From Shewanella sairae (GTDB lineage Bacteria > Pseudomonadota > Gammaproteobacteria > Enterobacterales > Shewanellaceae): a DNA stretch of 42,982 nt. The first letter of the stretch is position 1. Every line of letters begins with the position of its first letter. Below are positions 33,722 to 41,799 of the stretch, piece after piece. Position numbers and translations under genes: made by a program. The stretch covers positions 1 through 42,982 of the forward strand of contig NZ_JAKILT010000051.1 of the NCBI RefSeq assembly GCF_023283535.1, in the 5' to 3' direction. Below the pieces are notes generated by a model. The model was not told the DNA's origin. It saw only the letters and a list, made by a program, of their open reading frames with translations, and did no database searches.

Positions 33722-34621
33722 ATGGATAAAAAGATGGCGAACACTAGGCTATATCAAGCAGGTATCACAATTGCGGTAGCCTTTAGTGTATTACTGAGTG
33801 TTTGCTTAGCCCAAGCACAAACTAAGCCTTATCAGCTGATAGATGGCTTTGATATTGCGACCGAAGGCGCTCTCCTGTTACTAGGGTTAAGTTGGTTAAC
33901 CTTAGTATTGCAGGCTCGTCCCGATGGCAACGTCACTCGCTTACTTATCGTCGGTTTACTTGGCTATAGCTTAGGCTGTTATATGGATTTACTGGATGAG
34001 TTTTTTATCAATAGCAGCTTACCCGGCTGGTTTAGTTGGCTAGAAAAACTGCCCACCCCCATAGGTTTGCTCACCTTAACCTTAGGTTTATGGCTTTGGC
34101 GTGAAGAGCAGAAAACCGTTAATGAGCAATTACGTACTAGAGAGCAATTTTTTCGTCAGCACCAATTGGTTGATCGGGTGACCAAAATATATGACTCGCG
34201 GGCAATTAGGCAGCAATTAAACCTGCTGATAAAGCGCGAGGAAAACTTGGGCTTAGTCATGCTAGATATCGACAATTTTGCCAAAGTGAACCAACAGCAA
34301 GGCTTTAAAGAAGGCGACATCTTGCTGACCAATATTGCCCAGCTGCTTGCCAGCCAACTTCGCTCACAAGATCTGGTATGCCGTTACGCCGGTGACAGCT
34401 TTATTGTGTTATTGCCAAAAGCCTCTGCGGCATTTAATCAGTCAATGGCTGATGAGCTCAAGCAAGCTATTTGTGGTCTAAATTGCCAAGCGAGCTGTGC
34501 CGTTTTTCACTATCAGAATAACCAATCAGACACCAAACTCAATGCCAGTCAGCTGATAGCTGAACTCACCAGCGAAATGGATAAAGTTAAGCAAGCCCGT
34601 GTTATGTCGAAGGTGAGTTAG
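33722..34621 (+). CDS. Membrane protein with degenerate GGDEF domain
   Basis: A 299-residue protein. About four transmembrane segments (for example ITIAVAFSVLLSVCLAQA, ALLLLGLSWLTLVLQ, PIGLLTLTLGLWLW) are followed by a GGDEF domain (about residues 138-290). The Mg-binding strand is VMLDIDNFAKVN. The signature loop reads AGDSF instead of GGDEF, with Ser in place of the catalytic Glu, so cyclase activity is doubtful. An inhibitory-site motif RSQD lies five residues before it, as in c-di-GMP-binding proteins. AGAGGTG just before the ATG at 33722 favours this start over an upstream one at 33692. It abuts the AraC-type gene. Confidence 0.85.
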   Translation: MDKKMANTRLYQAGITIAVAFSVLLSVCLAQAQTKPYQLIDGFDIATEGALLLLGLSWLTLVLQARPDGNVTRLLIVGLLGYSLGCYMDLLDEFFINSSLPGWFSWLEKLPTPIGLLTLTLGLWLWREEQKTVNEQLRTREQFFRQHQLVDRVTKIYDSRAIRQQLNLLIKREENLGLVMLDIDNFAKVNQQQGFKEGDILLTNIAQLLASQLRSQDLVCRYAGDSFIVLLPKASAAFNQSMADELKQAICGLNCQASCAVFHYQNNQSDTKLNASQLIAELTSEMDKVKQARVMSKVS

Positions 34622-35644
34622 GTGCAACGAGTCGCTTATGCTCAAGACAAATGCGTTGACAGTTCGCTATTGGTAGCGAGCTTGATTAGCCTATTTGAAT
34701 ATCGACAATTGGATATTAATCAACTATTGAGTGGCAGTGGCATTTTTGAGCAAGATCTTACCAAGCTAAACCACAAAATAAGCCCGATACAGCTGAGCCA
34801 GCTGATCGATAATGCCTTAGCGATATGGCCCGGTGACGATCTCGCCTTTTTACTGGGGCAGCAATGGCTGCCAAGCCAAAGTGGTAGTTTAACAAATGGG
34901 TTGTTATGCAGTGGTAACTTGCGCCAAATGCAAAATTTTTGGCAACGTTTTTATTGGCTGACTCAACCTTGGTTGCAAGGATCACACTGGCATACAGATA
35001 AGCAACAACACCTAATTTTTCAGCTTGATATCGGTCTTTTCCGTCAACGGCAGTTTTATATCGAACTTGCACTTTCCAGCTTAGTCTCTAGTTATAAACG
35101 TTTGGCCAATACGCCGTGGCAAGGAGCCTTCTACTTACCTTTTGCTGAACCTAAACATATCGACCAGTACCAAAAATATTTGGGAAAGCACCTCAGTTTT
35201 AATCAACCGCTATGTGTGTTGAGTTATGATCAAGCGCTTAATGACGTGCCCTTTACCATAGCAGATCAACACGGTTTTGCTTTAGCCCAGAGGCAAGCAG
35301 AACAACTGCAACAGCAAGCACAATATACCATTGGCTTGCCCGCACTGATCCGCAACATGCTCACTCAAGAAAGTAAGCAGCAATACACGCTACCCGATAT
35401 CGCTGACCTACTATCACTAAGTCCTGCCACCCTAAAGCGGCGCTTAAAGCCATTTAATATCAGTTTTCAACAACTGCAAGATCAAGCTAATCTGCATAAT
35501 GCCATCTACTTATTAGCGGTAACGGGTGAAACTAATCTACAAGTCGCGCAACAACTAAAGTTTGCCGATAGCAATAACTTCAGGCGCTCTTTCAAACGCT
35601 GGACAGGGCTGTTACCCAGCCAATTTAGGTGCTGGTTAAGCTAG
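34622..35644 (+). CDS. AraC-family regulator (OruR/PF12625 type)
   Basis: A 340-residue protein. The N-terminal 'arabinose-binding domain of AraC, N-term' type region (residues about 15-200; LISLFEYRQLDINQLLSGSGI) is followed by a C-terminal AraC/XylS double HTH (YTLPDIADLLSLSPATLKRRLK; NLQVAQQLKFADSNNFRRSFKRWTGLLPSQFR). The GTG start directly follows the TAG of the GGDEF gene, with AAGGTGAG in the end of that gene as ribosome site, so the two are translationally coupled. The GGDEF-like protein may signal to this regulator. The Tn7-like end B begins 15 bp after its stop. Confidence 0.88.
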   Translation: MQRVAYAQDKCVDSSLLVASLISLFEYRQLDINQLLSGSGIFEQDLTKLNHKISPIQLSQLIDNALAIWPGDDLAFLLGQQWLPSQSGSLTNGLLCSGNLRQMQNFWQRFYWLTQPWLQGSHWHTDKQQHLIFQLDIGLFRQRQFYIELALSSLVSSYKRLANTPWQGAFYLPFAEPKHIDQYQKYLGKHLSFNQPLCVLSYDQALNDVPFTIADQHGFALAQRQAEQLQQQAQYTIGLPALIRNMLTQESKQQYTLPDIADLLSLSPATLKRRLKPFNISFQQLQDQANLHNAIYLLAVTGETNLQVAQQLKFADSNNFRRSFKRWTGLLPSQFRCWLS

Positions 35645-35658
35645 AGAAATAACTCGTT

Positions 35659-35719
35659 TGTGTGGTGACAATAGAGTTGGCCCATAAGAAGAAAACGAGC
35701 CAATAAAGTTGGCCCGTTA
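35659..35719 (+). repeat. Tn7-like transposon end B (two TnsB-type boxes)
   Basis: The tip TGTGTGGT is followed by box 1 GACAATAGAGTTGGCCC (35667) and, 32 bp later, box 2 GCCAATAAAGTTGGCCCG (35699). The linker TAAGAAGAAAACGAG is identical to that of end A. It lies on the cargo side of tniQ, so it corresponds to the left end of Tn7. The first box ends only about 50 bp from the stop of the NYN cargo gene. Confidence 0.9.
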
Positions 35720-35732
35720 ACCTGCTTTGCTT

Positions 35733-36647
35733 CTACTTTTTCAATTTCACATTACTGACTGTTGGGCATTGACCATCTGATAAATCCGTTTGTGCCCCTG
35801 CGCTTGGTACTTTAAAGCAAACTCTTGCGCCTACATGTAAGTGAGCAATATTCATCACTTCGCTAAAGCTAAAGTGAAAATCACCATGATTTGAAGTAAT
35901 AAAGCCAAACTCTCTACTGGTATCCATTTTACGAATAACACCTTCCAAACGAGCACCTGCTTGTGAAGCTATATTTGAGTGCATCGCAATGAAGCATCTA
36001 TCGCTCCGCTCATCTACTATTTTGAAAAGCTCTGCTTTATCTTTAATTAGTTTCTTTAAGCTTACGAAACTATAGTTTCTAGGGTCAAAGGATGAGTCAA
36101 ACATTTTGAGCATCTTCCCCATATCACCTAGATAGACAGGTTCATTGCTTTCAGCACATCTCAAATAGGAATCAACCAACAGCACGTTTAAATCTTGGTG
36201 ACTTAAACGTACTGTAGAATCTGAAAGGTTCTTCGTAAACACAAAGTTATGGCAAGCTTTTCTGAATCTTTCAGGAGTATTTTCCTTACCAATAGCCATC
36301 ACATGTAGGCCTTTCTCACGAACTCGTTGTGCTAGACTATAAAACCCACCGTCACTTGATACGATGCATATTCCATTAATTCTGTGGTTATTACTGATCA
36401 ACTCAATTGCATCCATAACTAAAGCATGATCTGCAGCATCCTTACCATAATGGAATTGCTGTTTAGGGCTTGATGCAGTTTCATGAAGAACGTCTTGCCA
36501 GCCACTTTGTTGTCGGGATGTCCAATCAGCATAGACCCACTTAATCGCTACTGTGCCATATTTCTCAACTTCCTCAAGCATGGACGAATATTGAGCTTGC
36601 GAAGCATTTTCGCCGTCAACCAATACAGCAAAAGTTAAATCCATCAT
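35733..36647 (-). CDS. NYN-domain RNase-like protein with LOTUS and cold-shock-like domains
   Basis: A 304-residue protein, cargo of the Tn7-like element. The NYN (PIN-like) domain covers residues 1 to about 150, with LVDGENA (Asp11, Glu13), FHYGKDAADHALVMDA and IVSSDGGFYSLAQRVREKG supplying the acidic cluster of the LabA/limkain nuclease group. An OST-HTH/LOTUS-like winged helix follows (about 155-222; LLVDSYLRCAESNEPVYLGDMGKML ... YSFVSLKKLI). A cold-shock/S1-like beta-barrel closes it (GVIRKMDTSREFGFITSNHGDFHFSFSEV), so it likely binds and cuts RNA. AAGGAATG precedes the start. It is 46 nt behind the HTH gene and probably co-transcribed. Confidence 0.85.
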   Translation of the reverse strand: MMDLTFAVLVDGENASQAQYSSMLEEVEKYGTVAIKWVYADWTSRQQSGWQDVLHETASSPKQQFHYGKDAADHALVMDAIELISNNHRINGICIVSSDGGFYSLAQRVREKGLHVMAIGKENTPERFRKACHNFVFTKNLSDSTVRLSHQDLNVLLVDSYLRCAESNEPVYLGDMGKMLKMFDSSFDPRNYSFVSLKKLIKDKAELFKIVDERSDRCFIAMHSNIASQAGARLEGVIRKMDTSREFGFITSNHGDFHFSFSEVMNIAHLHVGARVCFKVPSAGAQTDLSDGQCPTVSNVKLKK

Positions 36648-36693
36648 TTTTCACATTCCTTGTTAAATAAGCCTACCAAAGCAGGCTTCCAAA

Positions 36694-38154
36694 TTAATAA
36701 ACGGCTCTAATACCCGGAACTCTATAACCATTTTGGCTTAGAGCGCTTTTGATTTTTGACAGCAAAGCGGGAAGTTGCTCAGTCCAATTCAAACTTTCAG
36801 CCTCAATCTTAATATGCTCTATAAGCTCTATTGCTGAAAGTTGATTTGAGAGCAAAGTGACTTGACGATTCAGCTCTTTACATGGGAATACTATAAGGTA
36901 AACAAACTTTCTTGAATTTAATTCATGGATAGTAAGCTGACCATCGCCGAGCGCTTCAGAATGAAAGACTTTTCCACAAACTTGCACAGTTTCTTCATCA
37001 ACGTCGTACTCTAATCCAGTAGCCCACAGCTCGAATGCTTCACTTAGATTAATTTCATAAGGGGGAGTATTTATATCACGAAAAACTTTCCTAACCATTC
37101 CACCAAATAACTCTTGCCCGTAAGAGCCCCATGATGGAAGGCTCCTAGGATCAGTAATTTTTATGTCCTTAATTTTAGTTAAACAATCCTTTTTGAATAA
37201 CCCTTTCAATCTGAATCTTTGTTGCTTATCCAGCTGATTTTCTTCAAAACTATTTTGATATAATTCCAGTTTTTCTAAAAGTCGTTTAGCATGCTCTGCT
37301 GGCGCCAAAACTTGATCTGATTCACTAGAATTTAGGTAGTCTTCTTGCTTATAGTCACTAACTAAAGATGGTAAATTCAAAACATGAGCAGCTTCTCGAC
37401 ATACATTTACAAGTTCAGTCTTCCCATATTCATAGCTGCTAATATGTGCATCTTCATTTTCTTGCTCATATCTTGGCTTAATGTAACGAATTAATGCATC
37501 TTCTATTTCAGCCGCTTGATCTGACAGGCCTTCAACTGAAGGTAATGAGTTCAGAATTCGAACCGTCCAGTGCTTAAGCTCTTCATCCCTTTCAGTCTGT
37601 CTATCAAACTGTTTTTTCCTCTCAGCTTGATAAGTGTCTAAGCTTTCTCTCACCCTTTCTGCAATAACTTTACTTCTCTTAAAAGTAGTAACAGGAGAGT
37701 TATAGGTATTGAATGAACGATATGCTTCACCATTTTCGTCCAACTGTTCCAATACCTGATGATGCTGTTTTGCTATAGTGTCAATATCATCATCACCAAG
37801 AGGGTAGCGGCCTTCTTTCGTTTGTTCTGATTCAGCAACTAGACCAGTCATAAGCACTAACTGCTCCCAATCACTCGGTAATATCGGTCTAGCCTCTCGA
37901 AAGACGGTATAATTATAAAACCTATCCCCCGGCAACCTAGGTGACAACAGACTTATTAAAGGCTCTAGGTCACTAACTTTTGCCCTACCTTTTCCCGACT
38001 TTAACTGGCTCACATAAGATTGGGACCAACCCAGTATCTCACCGATCTTAGTAATGCTAATACCAGACCGCTCAGCTAATTCAATAACTTCTTTGGTATA
38101 CGGATGCTTTTCTGAAGCATCTATGGGAAATAGAATTTCATTTTTATTATCCAT
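36694..38154 (-). CDS. Large HTH protein of unknown function, transposon cargo
   Basis: A 486-residue protein. An XRE/Cro-type HTH near residues 20-62 (YTKEVIELAERSGISITKIGEILGWSQSYVSQLKSGKGRAKVSDL) is followed by a long, mostly helical, charged region (about 110-320). A C-terminal alpha/beta domain (about 350-486; FELWATGLEYDVDEETVQVCGKVFHS, RKFVYLIVFPCKELNRQVTLLS) has no motif I recognise. Its size far exceeds a plain repressor, so DNA binding is coupled to another activity. The AT-rich upstream region has several CTTATA boxes that may be its operators. It leads the two-gene unit with the NYN protein. Confidence 0.8.
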   Translation of the reverse strand: MDNKNEILFPIDASEKHPYTKEVIELAERSGISITKIGEILGWSQSYVSQLKSGKGRAKVSDLEPLISLLSPRLPGDRFYNYTVFREARPILPSDWEQLVLMTGLVAESEQTKEGRYPLGDDDIDTIAKQHHQVLEQLDENGEAYRSFNTYNSPVTTFKRSKVIAERVRESLDTYQAERKKQFDRQTERDEELKHWTVRILNSLPSVEGLSDQAAEIEDALIRYIKPRYEQENEDAHISSYEYGKTELVNVCREAAHVLNLPSLVSDYKQEDYLNSSESDQVLAPAEHAKRLLEKLELYQNSFEENQLDKQQRFRLKGLFKKDCLTKIKDIKITDPRSLPSWGSYGQELFGGMVRKVFRDINTPPYEINLSEAFELWATGLEYDVDEETVQVCGKVFHSEALGDGQLTIHELNSRKFVYLIVFPCKELNRQVTLLSNQLSAIELIEHIKIEAESLNWTEQLPALLSKIKSALSQNGYRVPGIRAVY

Positions 38155-38227
38155 TTAAGTTCTCACATGGTTCCATTAATTTATGGGTATCTTTGCACAT
38201 AAAAACCGCAAAACAAAGCTCCCAATA

Positions 38228-38458
38228 ACTTATAAATTACTTATACCGAACCAATTAATTACTTAATATACATAAAGATAACAAAGGAATTTACTTATAC
38301 TACGAATATCTAGCCTGTCTTTAGAAGTTAAATCTAACTCACTAACAGCGATAAAAGACTAAAAAAATCAAGATACATACATAGACCCAACAAAAAGATC
38401 ATGCCCTAGTTATAAAATGCTTATATAACACCTATAAAAGGCTTATATAGTACTTATG
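38228..38458. promoter_or_regulatory. CTTATA box array upstream of the HTH gene
   Basis: ACTTATA occurs at 38228 and 38239 (11 bp apart) and at 38293. GCTTATATA occurs at 38419 and 38441 (22 bp apart), with TACTTATG at 38451. Spacings of one and two helical turns suggest protein-binding sites in the promoter region of the HTH-NYN unit. The HTH protein itself is the natural candidate to bind them. Confidence 0.5.
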
Positions 38459-38537
38459 CGCACCTTGGGGGGGATAGTAAAGCCACAGATTATTTGAATA
38501 ACAATGTTAAAAATCGATAGCACCAACATAGTTAAGA

Positions 38538-38690
38538 TGTCTCCGAAGTTAAGGATGGTAACCCCTTAGAACAGTTGAGACTTCATTGAGTTTTACTTAG
38601 CCAAAAATATGAGGTGTTACCTGCGCAGAAAACGATATACAGATGAGTTAAAAATTGAAGCTGTTAAACAAATCAGAAGTGTAAAAGCAA
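38538..38690 (+). mobile_element. Remnant of an IS3-family element (left end and orfA start)
   Basis: A frame beginning at the ATG at 38609 encodes MRCYLRRKRYTDELKIEAVK, the typical start of IS3-family OrfA (a basic stretch, then x-E/D-E-L/F-K-x-E-A-V). Similarity ends around 38675, and the frame soon stops beside the tniQ 3' end. Upstream DNA from TGTCTCCGAAG (38538) may be the IS tip. The rest of the IS is missing. Confidence 0.65.
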
Positions 38691-38709
38691 AGAGTATCGA
38701 CACTTCCAA

Positions 38710-40275
38710 CTATTTGCCTTCGTATAAGCTCTGATACTTCATCAATGATTTTGGGAGCTTATGCTTATTTTTAGTAAACCAACCATGCCCACCTAGCAGT
38801 AGATCAAGTTGTGTTCGTGATAACCTATTGTGGTGCTTTCTCATAAGAGAGCTGACTTCAGTTACTAATAGTAAGTCTCTTTGATGCCAATCCACTCTAG
38901 GCTTAATTACAGGCCTTTTAGCTTTTGGTAGATTTGCCTCTAACCATTGCTTTTCATATGTATACAACCAAAAAAATGCAGCATTGCATGAAGACTTTAT
39001 CTGCTGCCGAATGGCACTTGGTTTTTTCTGGATAAACCGGATTATTTGTAGTTTATATTTTCTCCTTTTAGATTCATGCCTGCATTGCTTACGCCATTGA
39101 ACCAGCACTGGTGATGTTGATATTTGTTGTTCTACACTTCCAACCGACAAACAAACTCGTGCAGCAATGACTTTACGATGAAAGCCCTTTTTGCCGAGGA
39201 ACATGATCTTTGCCTTCATGCTCTGCGTTATCTGTTTAGGTTTAAGGTTAACGGGTATATCAAACCTTAATGCGAGAGCTTTTATGAAACATCGACTTTT
39301 ACCCGCTAGCCGACTAACACTAGCCATCGACTCACCTTGATGCAGTAATTCTATGCACTTATTTTCTAGCAAATGTTTAAGATCTTCATTTTTTGAAACT
39401 GATACTACCTGCTCAGTTGACTCCGTCTGCAGTGATAACCAAAAACCTAACACAAGGTACTTTAATGGCTGCTGAGCAACCTTTTCAGACAAGAGATAGG
39501 AAATGTAGCGATAGTCTGTATCTGATTCAGGCAACCAGTCCTGTGAGTCATAACCGAGCTTTTGCGTAAATTGGTATAGCTCACTAAGTATAAGTTTCCT
39601 TCGGTAATACCCCTTCCGAGTAACATAGCCAAGTTTATAAAGCTGATTTTTAATATCACTCAATTCAAACGGCTTATTAGTCTGGCTTACCTTTTGTAAT
39701 AGATCATATGAATACAGAGCAAAATCACGACTAAAAACACTGCTTCGAATAGGTTTTCCCCCCAAAGGTGGAAGCAAGCTAAGGCTTAACCTAGAGCGCC
39801 CCTTTAATGGAAAGTGAACCAACTTTACTTGATGACTTGAACATGACTCTATACCGGGAATTTGATGACTCCGATGCCAATAGGGCACCCCAAAATTTTC
39901 AGCATCTGCTTTTGCGCACGCAGGACAATACTTGATCGAGAGAGACTCTTTTTCACGTACACAGACTAACTGACAAGCCCTTATGGCATCCGTTGCGTTG
40001 GTGGATATTAAGCCTAGTGAAATAGTAGATGCATGGGACGGCAAAAAATGAATAAACAGCGGAGCCAGCGTCTGTTCGTTTAGCAGTTCTGTAGCACTCT
40101 CCTGAGTTAATTGACTAAACTTATCTAGCCCTGCTGTTAAATAGGGGTGAATACTTACTTTATGACTATTCTGTGCAGTTAAAAGATAGTCAGCAGTAGT
40201 CATGCCACTCAAAGTAAAATGACGAATAATCCGACTAAACAAGATTTCATCAGGAAAAGTAGGAGGAATCAGCAT
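38710..40275 (-). CDS. tniQ: TniQ/TnsD-family target-selection protein
   Basis: About 521 residues. The N-terminal TniQ domain starts MLIPPTFPDEILFSRIIRHF, the usual opening of the family. The zinc finger is YCPACAKAD ... ESCSSHQVKL (Cys123, Cys126, Cys151, His154 counted from an upstream in-frame Met). The remaining 350 residues are TnsD-like, with helix-turn-helix units such as SMASVSRLAGKSRCFIKALALRF and HRKVIAARVCLSVGSVEQQIS. In Tn7, TnsD binds a chromosomal site and recruits TnsC. AAGGGGGG precedes paired ATG codons at 40278/40275; the frame is open to 40293. It lies about 100 nt behind tnsC and looks intact. Confidence 0.88.
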   Translation of the reverse strand: MLIPPTFPDEILFSRIIRHFTLSGMTTADYLLTAQNSHKVSIHPYLTAGLDKFSQLTQESATELLNEQTLAPLFIHFLPSHASTISLGLISTNATDAIRACQLVCVREKESLSIKYCPACAKADAENFGVPYWHRSHQIPGIESCSSHQVKLVHFPLKGRSRLSLSLLPPLGGKPIRSSVFSRDFALYSYDLLQKVSQTNKPFELSDIKNQLYKLGYVTRKGYYRRKLILSELYQFTQKLGYDSQDWLPESDTDYRYISYLLSEKVAQQPLKYLVLGFWLSLQTESTEQVVSVSKNEDLKHLLENKCIELLHQGESMASVSRLAGKSRCFIKALALRFDIPVNLKPKQITQSMKAKIMFLGKKGFHRKVIAARVCLSVGSVEQQISTSPVLVQWRKQCRHESKRRKYKLQIIRFIQKKPSAIRQQIKSSCNAAFFWLYTYEKQWLEANLPKAKRPVIKPRVDWHQRDLLLVTEVSSLMRKHHNRLSRTQLDLLLGGHGWFTKNKHKLPKSLMKYQSLYEGK

Positions 40276-40377
40276 CATCCCCCCTTCTAGCAAATCTAGT
40301 TACACCATGGCTAAATTTTAGACTAGATTCTACGAGTTGTAGAATTAACAGGGTTAATAACTCTGTACTCTGCGCCA

Positions 40378-41799
40378 CTAAAGCAGCTCAGTTAACGGAT
40401 CATCAAGTATCAACTTTTGCAGCCTTAAAAAACGAATGGGGTCTTTTGAGTCCCCAGCTTGCTGAAATACATCAGGATCTTTTATCCTATCACCAATATC
40501 AACGGCCCCAAGCAATTCAATTAAACGAGAGGTAAACTCTGGGTGTTGTGGTTTAGTAATATCTCCAGTTTTATCGACAGTAAACAGCTGTGATGATGTA
40601 TCGACTTTTTTAATACGTCTTTGTTTCCCACTCGGTAATGCAACCACAGTTTTTAACTCATTAACCTCATTAGTTTGCCGTGATAAACCACATGCCACAG
40701 CATTACCAGCTTCAAGAGTCGACACGGTGATCCTTTCATCTGCACAGCCAATCACTAATCGTTGCGCTTCTCTATAGGTACGACTTGCCATATCGATATT
40801 GCCAACGGACAGCCTATGAAGAGCCTCATTTAAATCTTGGTTGAGTTCTGTGTACACATTCGTCCACTGATAATTCCAAAGCTGAGCAATGAATGCATTC
40901 CACGAAGCACTCTCCTTGCTAAGAACCGACATAGTATGATGATATCCACTTTCTGCTCGCCTAGCGGCTTTTAACTCTTTAATTAAGGTCTGATCAAAGG
41001 GAGGGTTAGCCACAAAGAAAAGAGGCACCCCAAGTTTATTTACCAATCTATGTAAAAACTTTAATAAGTTATTCTCGCCACCTGTTCGTTTAAACTGCAG
41101 GTTTTGCATTTCATCAATAACCAACATTCCAAGAAAGCTGGATTTAATGCACTGTTCTAGCTGACGAACTAGCGCACCTATCGTTCCAGCTGGTTTTGTC
41201 TTTTCTCTGTCTAATGCCAAGTCTAACGAAGCTAAAATCTCTTCACACAAATCTCTAACGCTAGAATTACTGGGGCAGTCAACTTTAATCCAAACGACTT
41301 GTTTTCTTAGGTCTAATGATTGGCCTTTATATGAATCATGCTCAATGATGTTTGGAAAGTAACTAAGCACCTGTTCAAGCATCGATGTTTTTCCTACCCC
41401 GCTTTCTCCAATCAATGTTAAACCATCACCTTTAGGTTGAAAGAAGCCTGTTCTAGGAGCTATATCAGGCCTTTCATTCACTAAATAATGCAAATACTGT
41501 GAGGTTGTTGGACTTAATGGATTTTTGGCTGAGTAACCTTTTTTAATGGCTCTTTCTATCGCTCTAAAACACGCTTCATAGTCGGTCAATGGCTGCCTTA
41601 ACTCTTCGATTCGATTCAAGTACTCATCACGAACTAAAGGGCTAGGATGCTCTGCAATTTCTTCAGCATAATCCGGATAGTTACTAAATACAGCCATTAC
41701 CTCTTCCCAAGAACGCTTAGGGGGTAGGGCTTCAATTAATGGATTTCCTTGGTGCTCCGACAGGATTGCATCATGATAGATAGCCTTAACTGCGGTCAT
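40378..41799 (-). CDS. tnsC: TnsC/TniB-family AAA+ ATPase
   Basis: A 473-residue transposition regulator. An N-terminal region of about 115 residues is followed by an AAA+ core with Walker A GESGVGKT (131-138), Walker B LGMLVIDEMQNL (Asp229, Glu230) and sensor FFVANPPFDQT. A C-terminal tail (about 360-473) contains KTVVALPSGKQRRIK at about 383-397. TnsC filaments link the target selector (TniQ) to the TnsB transposase. Its ATG overlaps the tnsB stop as ATGA, indicating coupled translation. It is intact. The tail motif closely resembles the last residues of TnsB. Confidence 0.9.
   Translation of the reverse strand: MTAVKAIYHDAILSEHQGNPLIEALPPKRSWEEVMAVFSNYPDYAEEIAEHPSPLVRDEYLNRIEELRQPLTDYEACFRAIERAIKKGYSAKNPLSPTTSQYLHYLVNERPDIAPRTGFFQPKGDGLTLIGESGVGKTSMLEQVLSYFPNIIEHDSYKGQSLDLRKQVVWIKVDCPSNSSVRDLCEEILASLDLALDREKTKPAGTIGALVRQLEQCIKSSFLGMLVIDEMQNLQFKRTGGENNLLKFLHRLVNKLGVPLFFVANPPFDQTLIKELKAARRAESGYHHTMSVLSKESASWNAFIAQLWNYQWTNVYTELNQDLNEALHRLSVGNIDMASRTYREAQRLVIGCADERITVSTLEAGNAVACGLSRQTNEVNELKTVVALPSGKQRRIKKVDTSSQLFTVDKTGDITKPQHPEFTSRLIELLGAVDIGDRIKDPDVFQQAGDSKDPIRFLRLQKLILDDPLTELL

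Noticed and set aside
26087..35719. The two Tn7-like ends as the two termini of one composite transposon carrying the phytase region.
   Set aside because: The ends are in direct, not inverted, orientation, and each has its own cargo-tniQ series to its right. They are equivalent ends of two elements.
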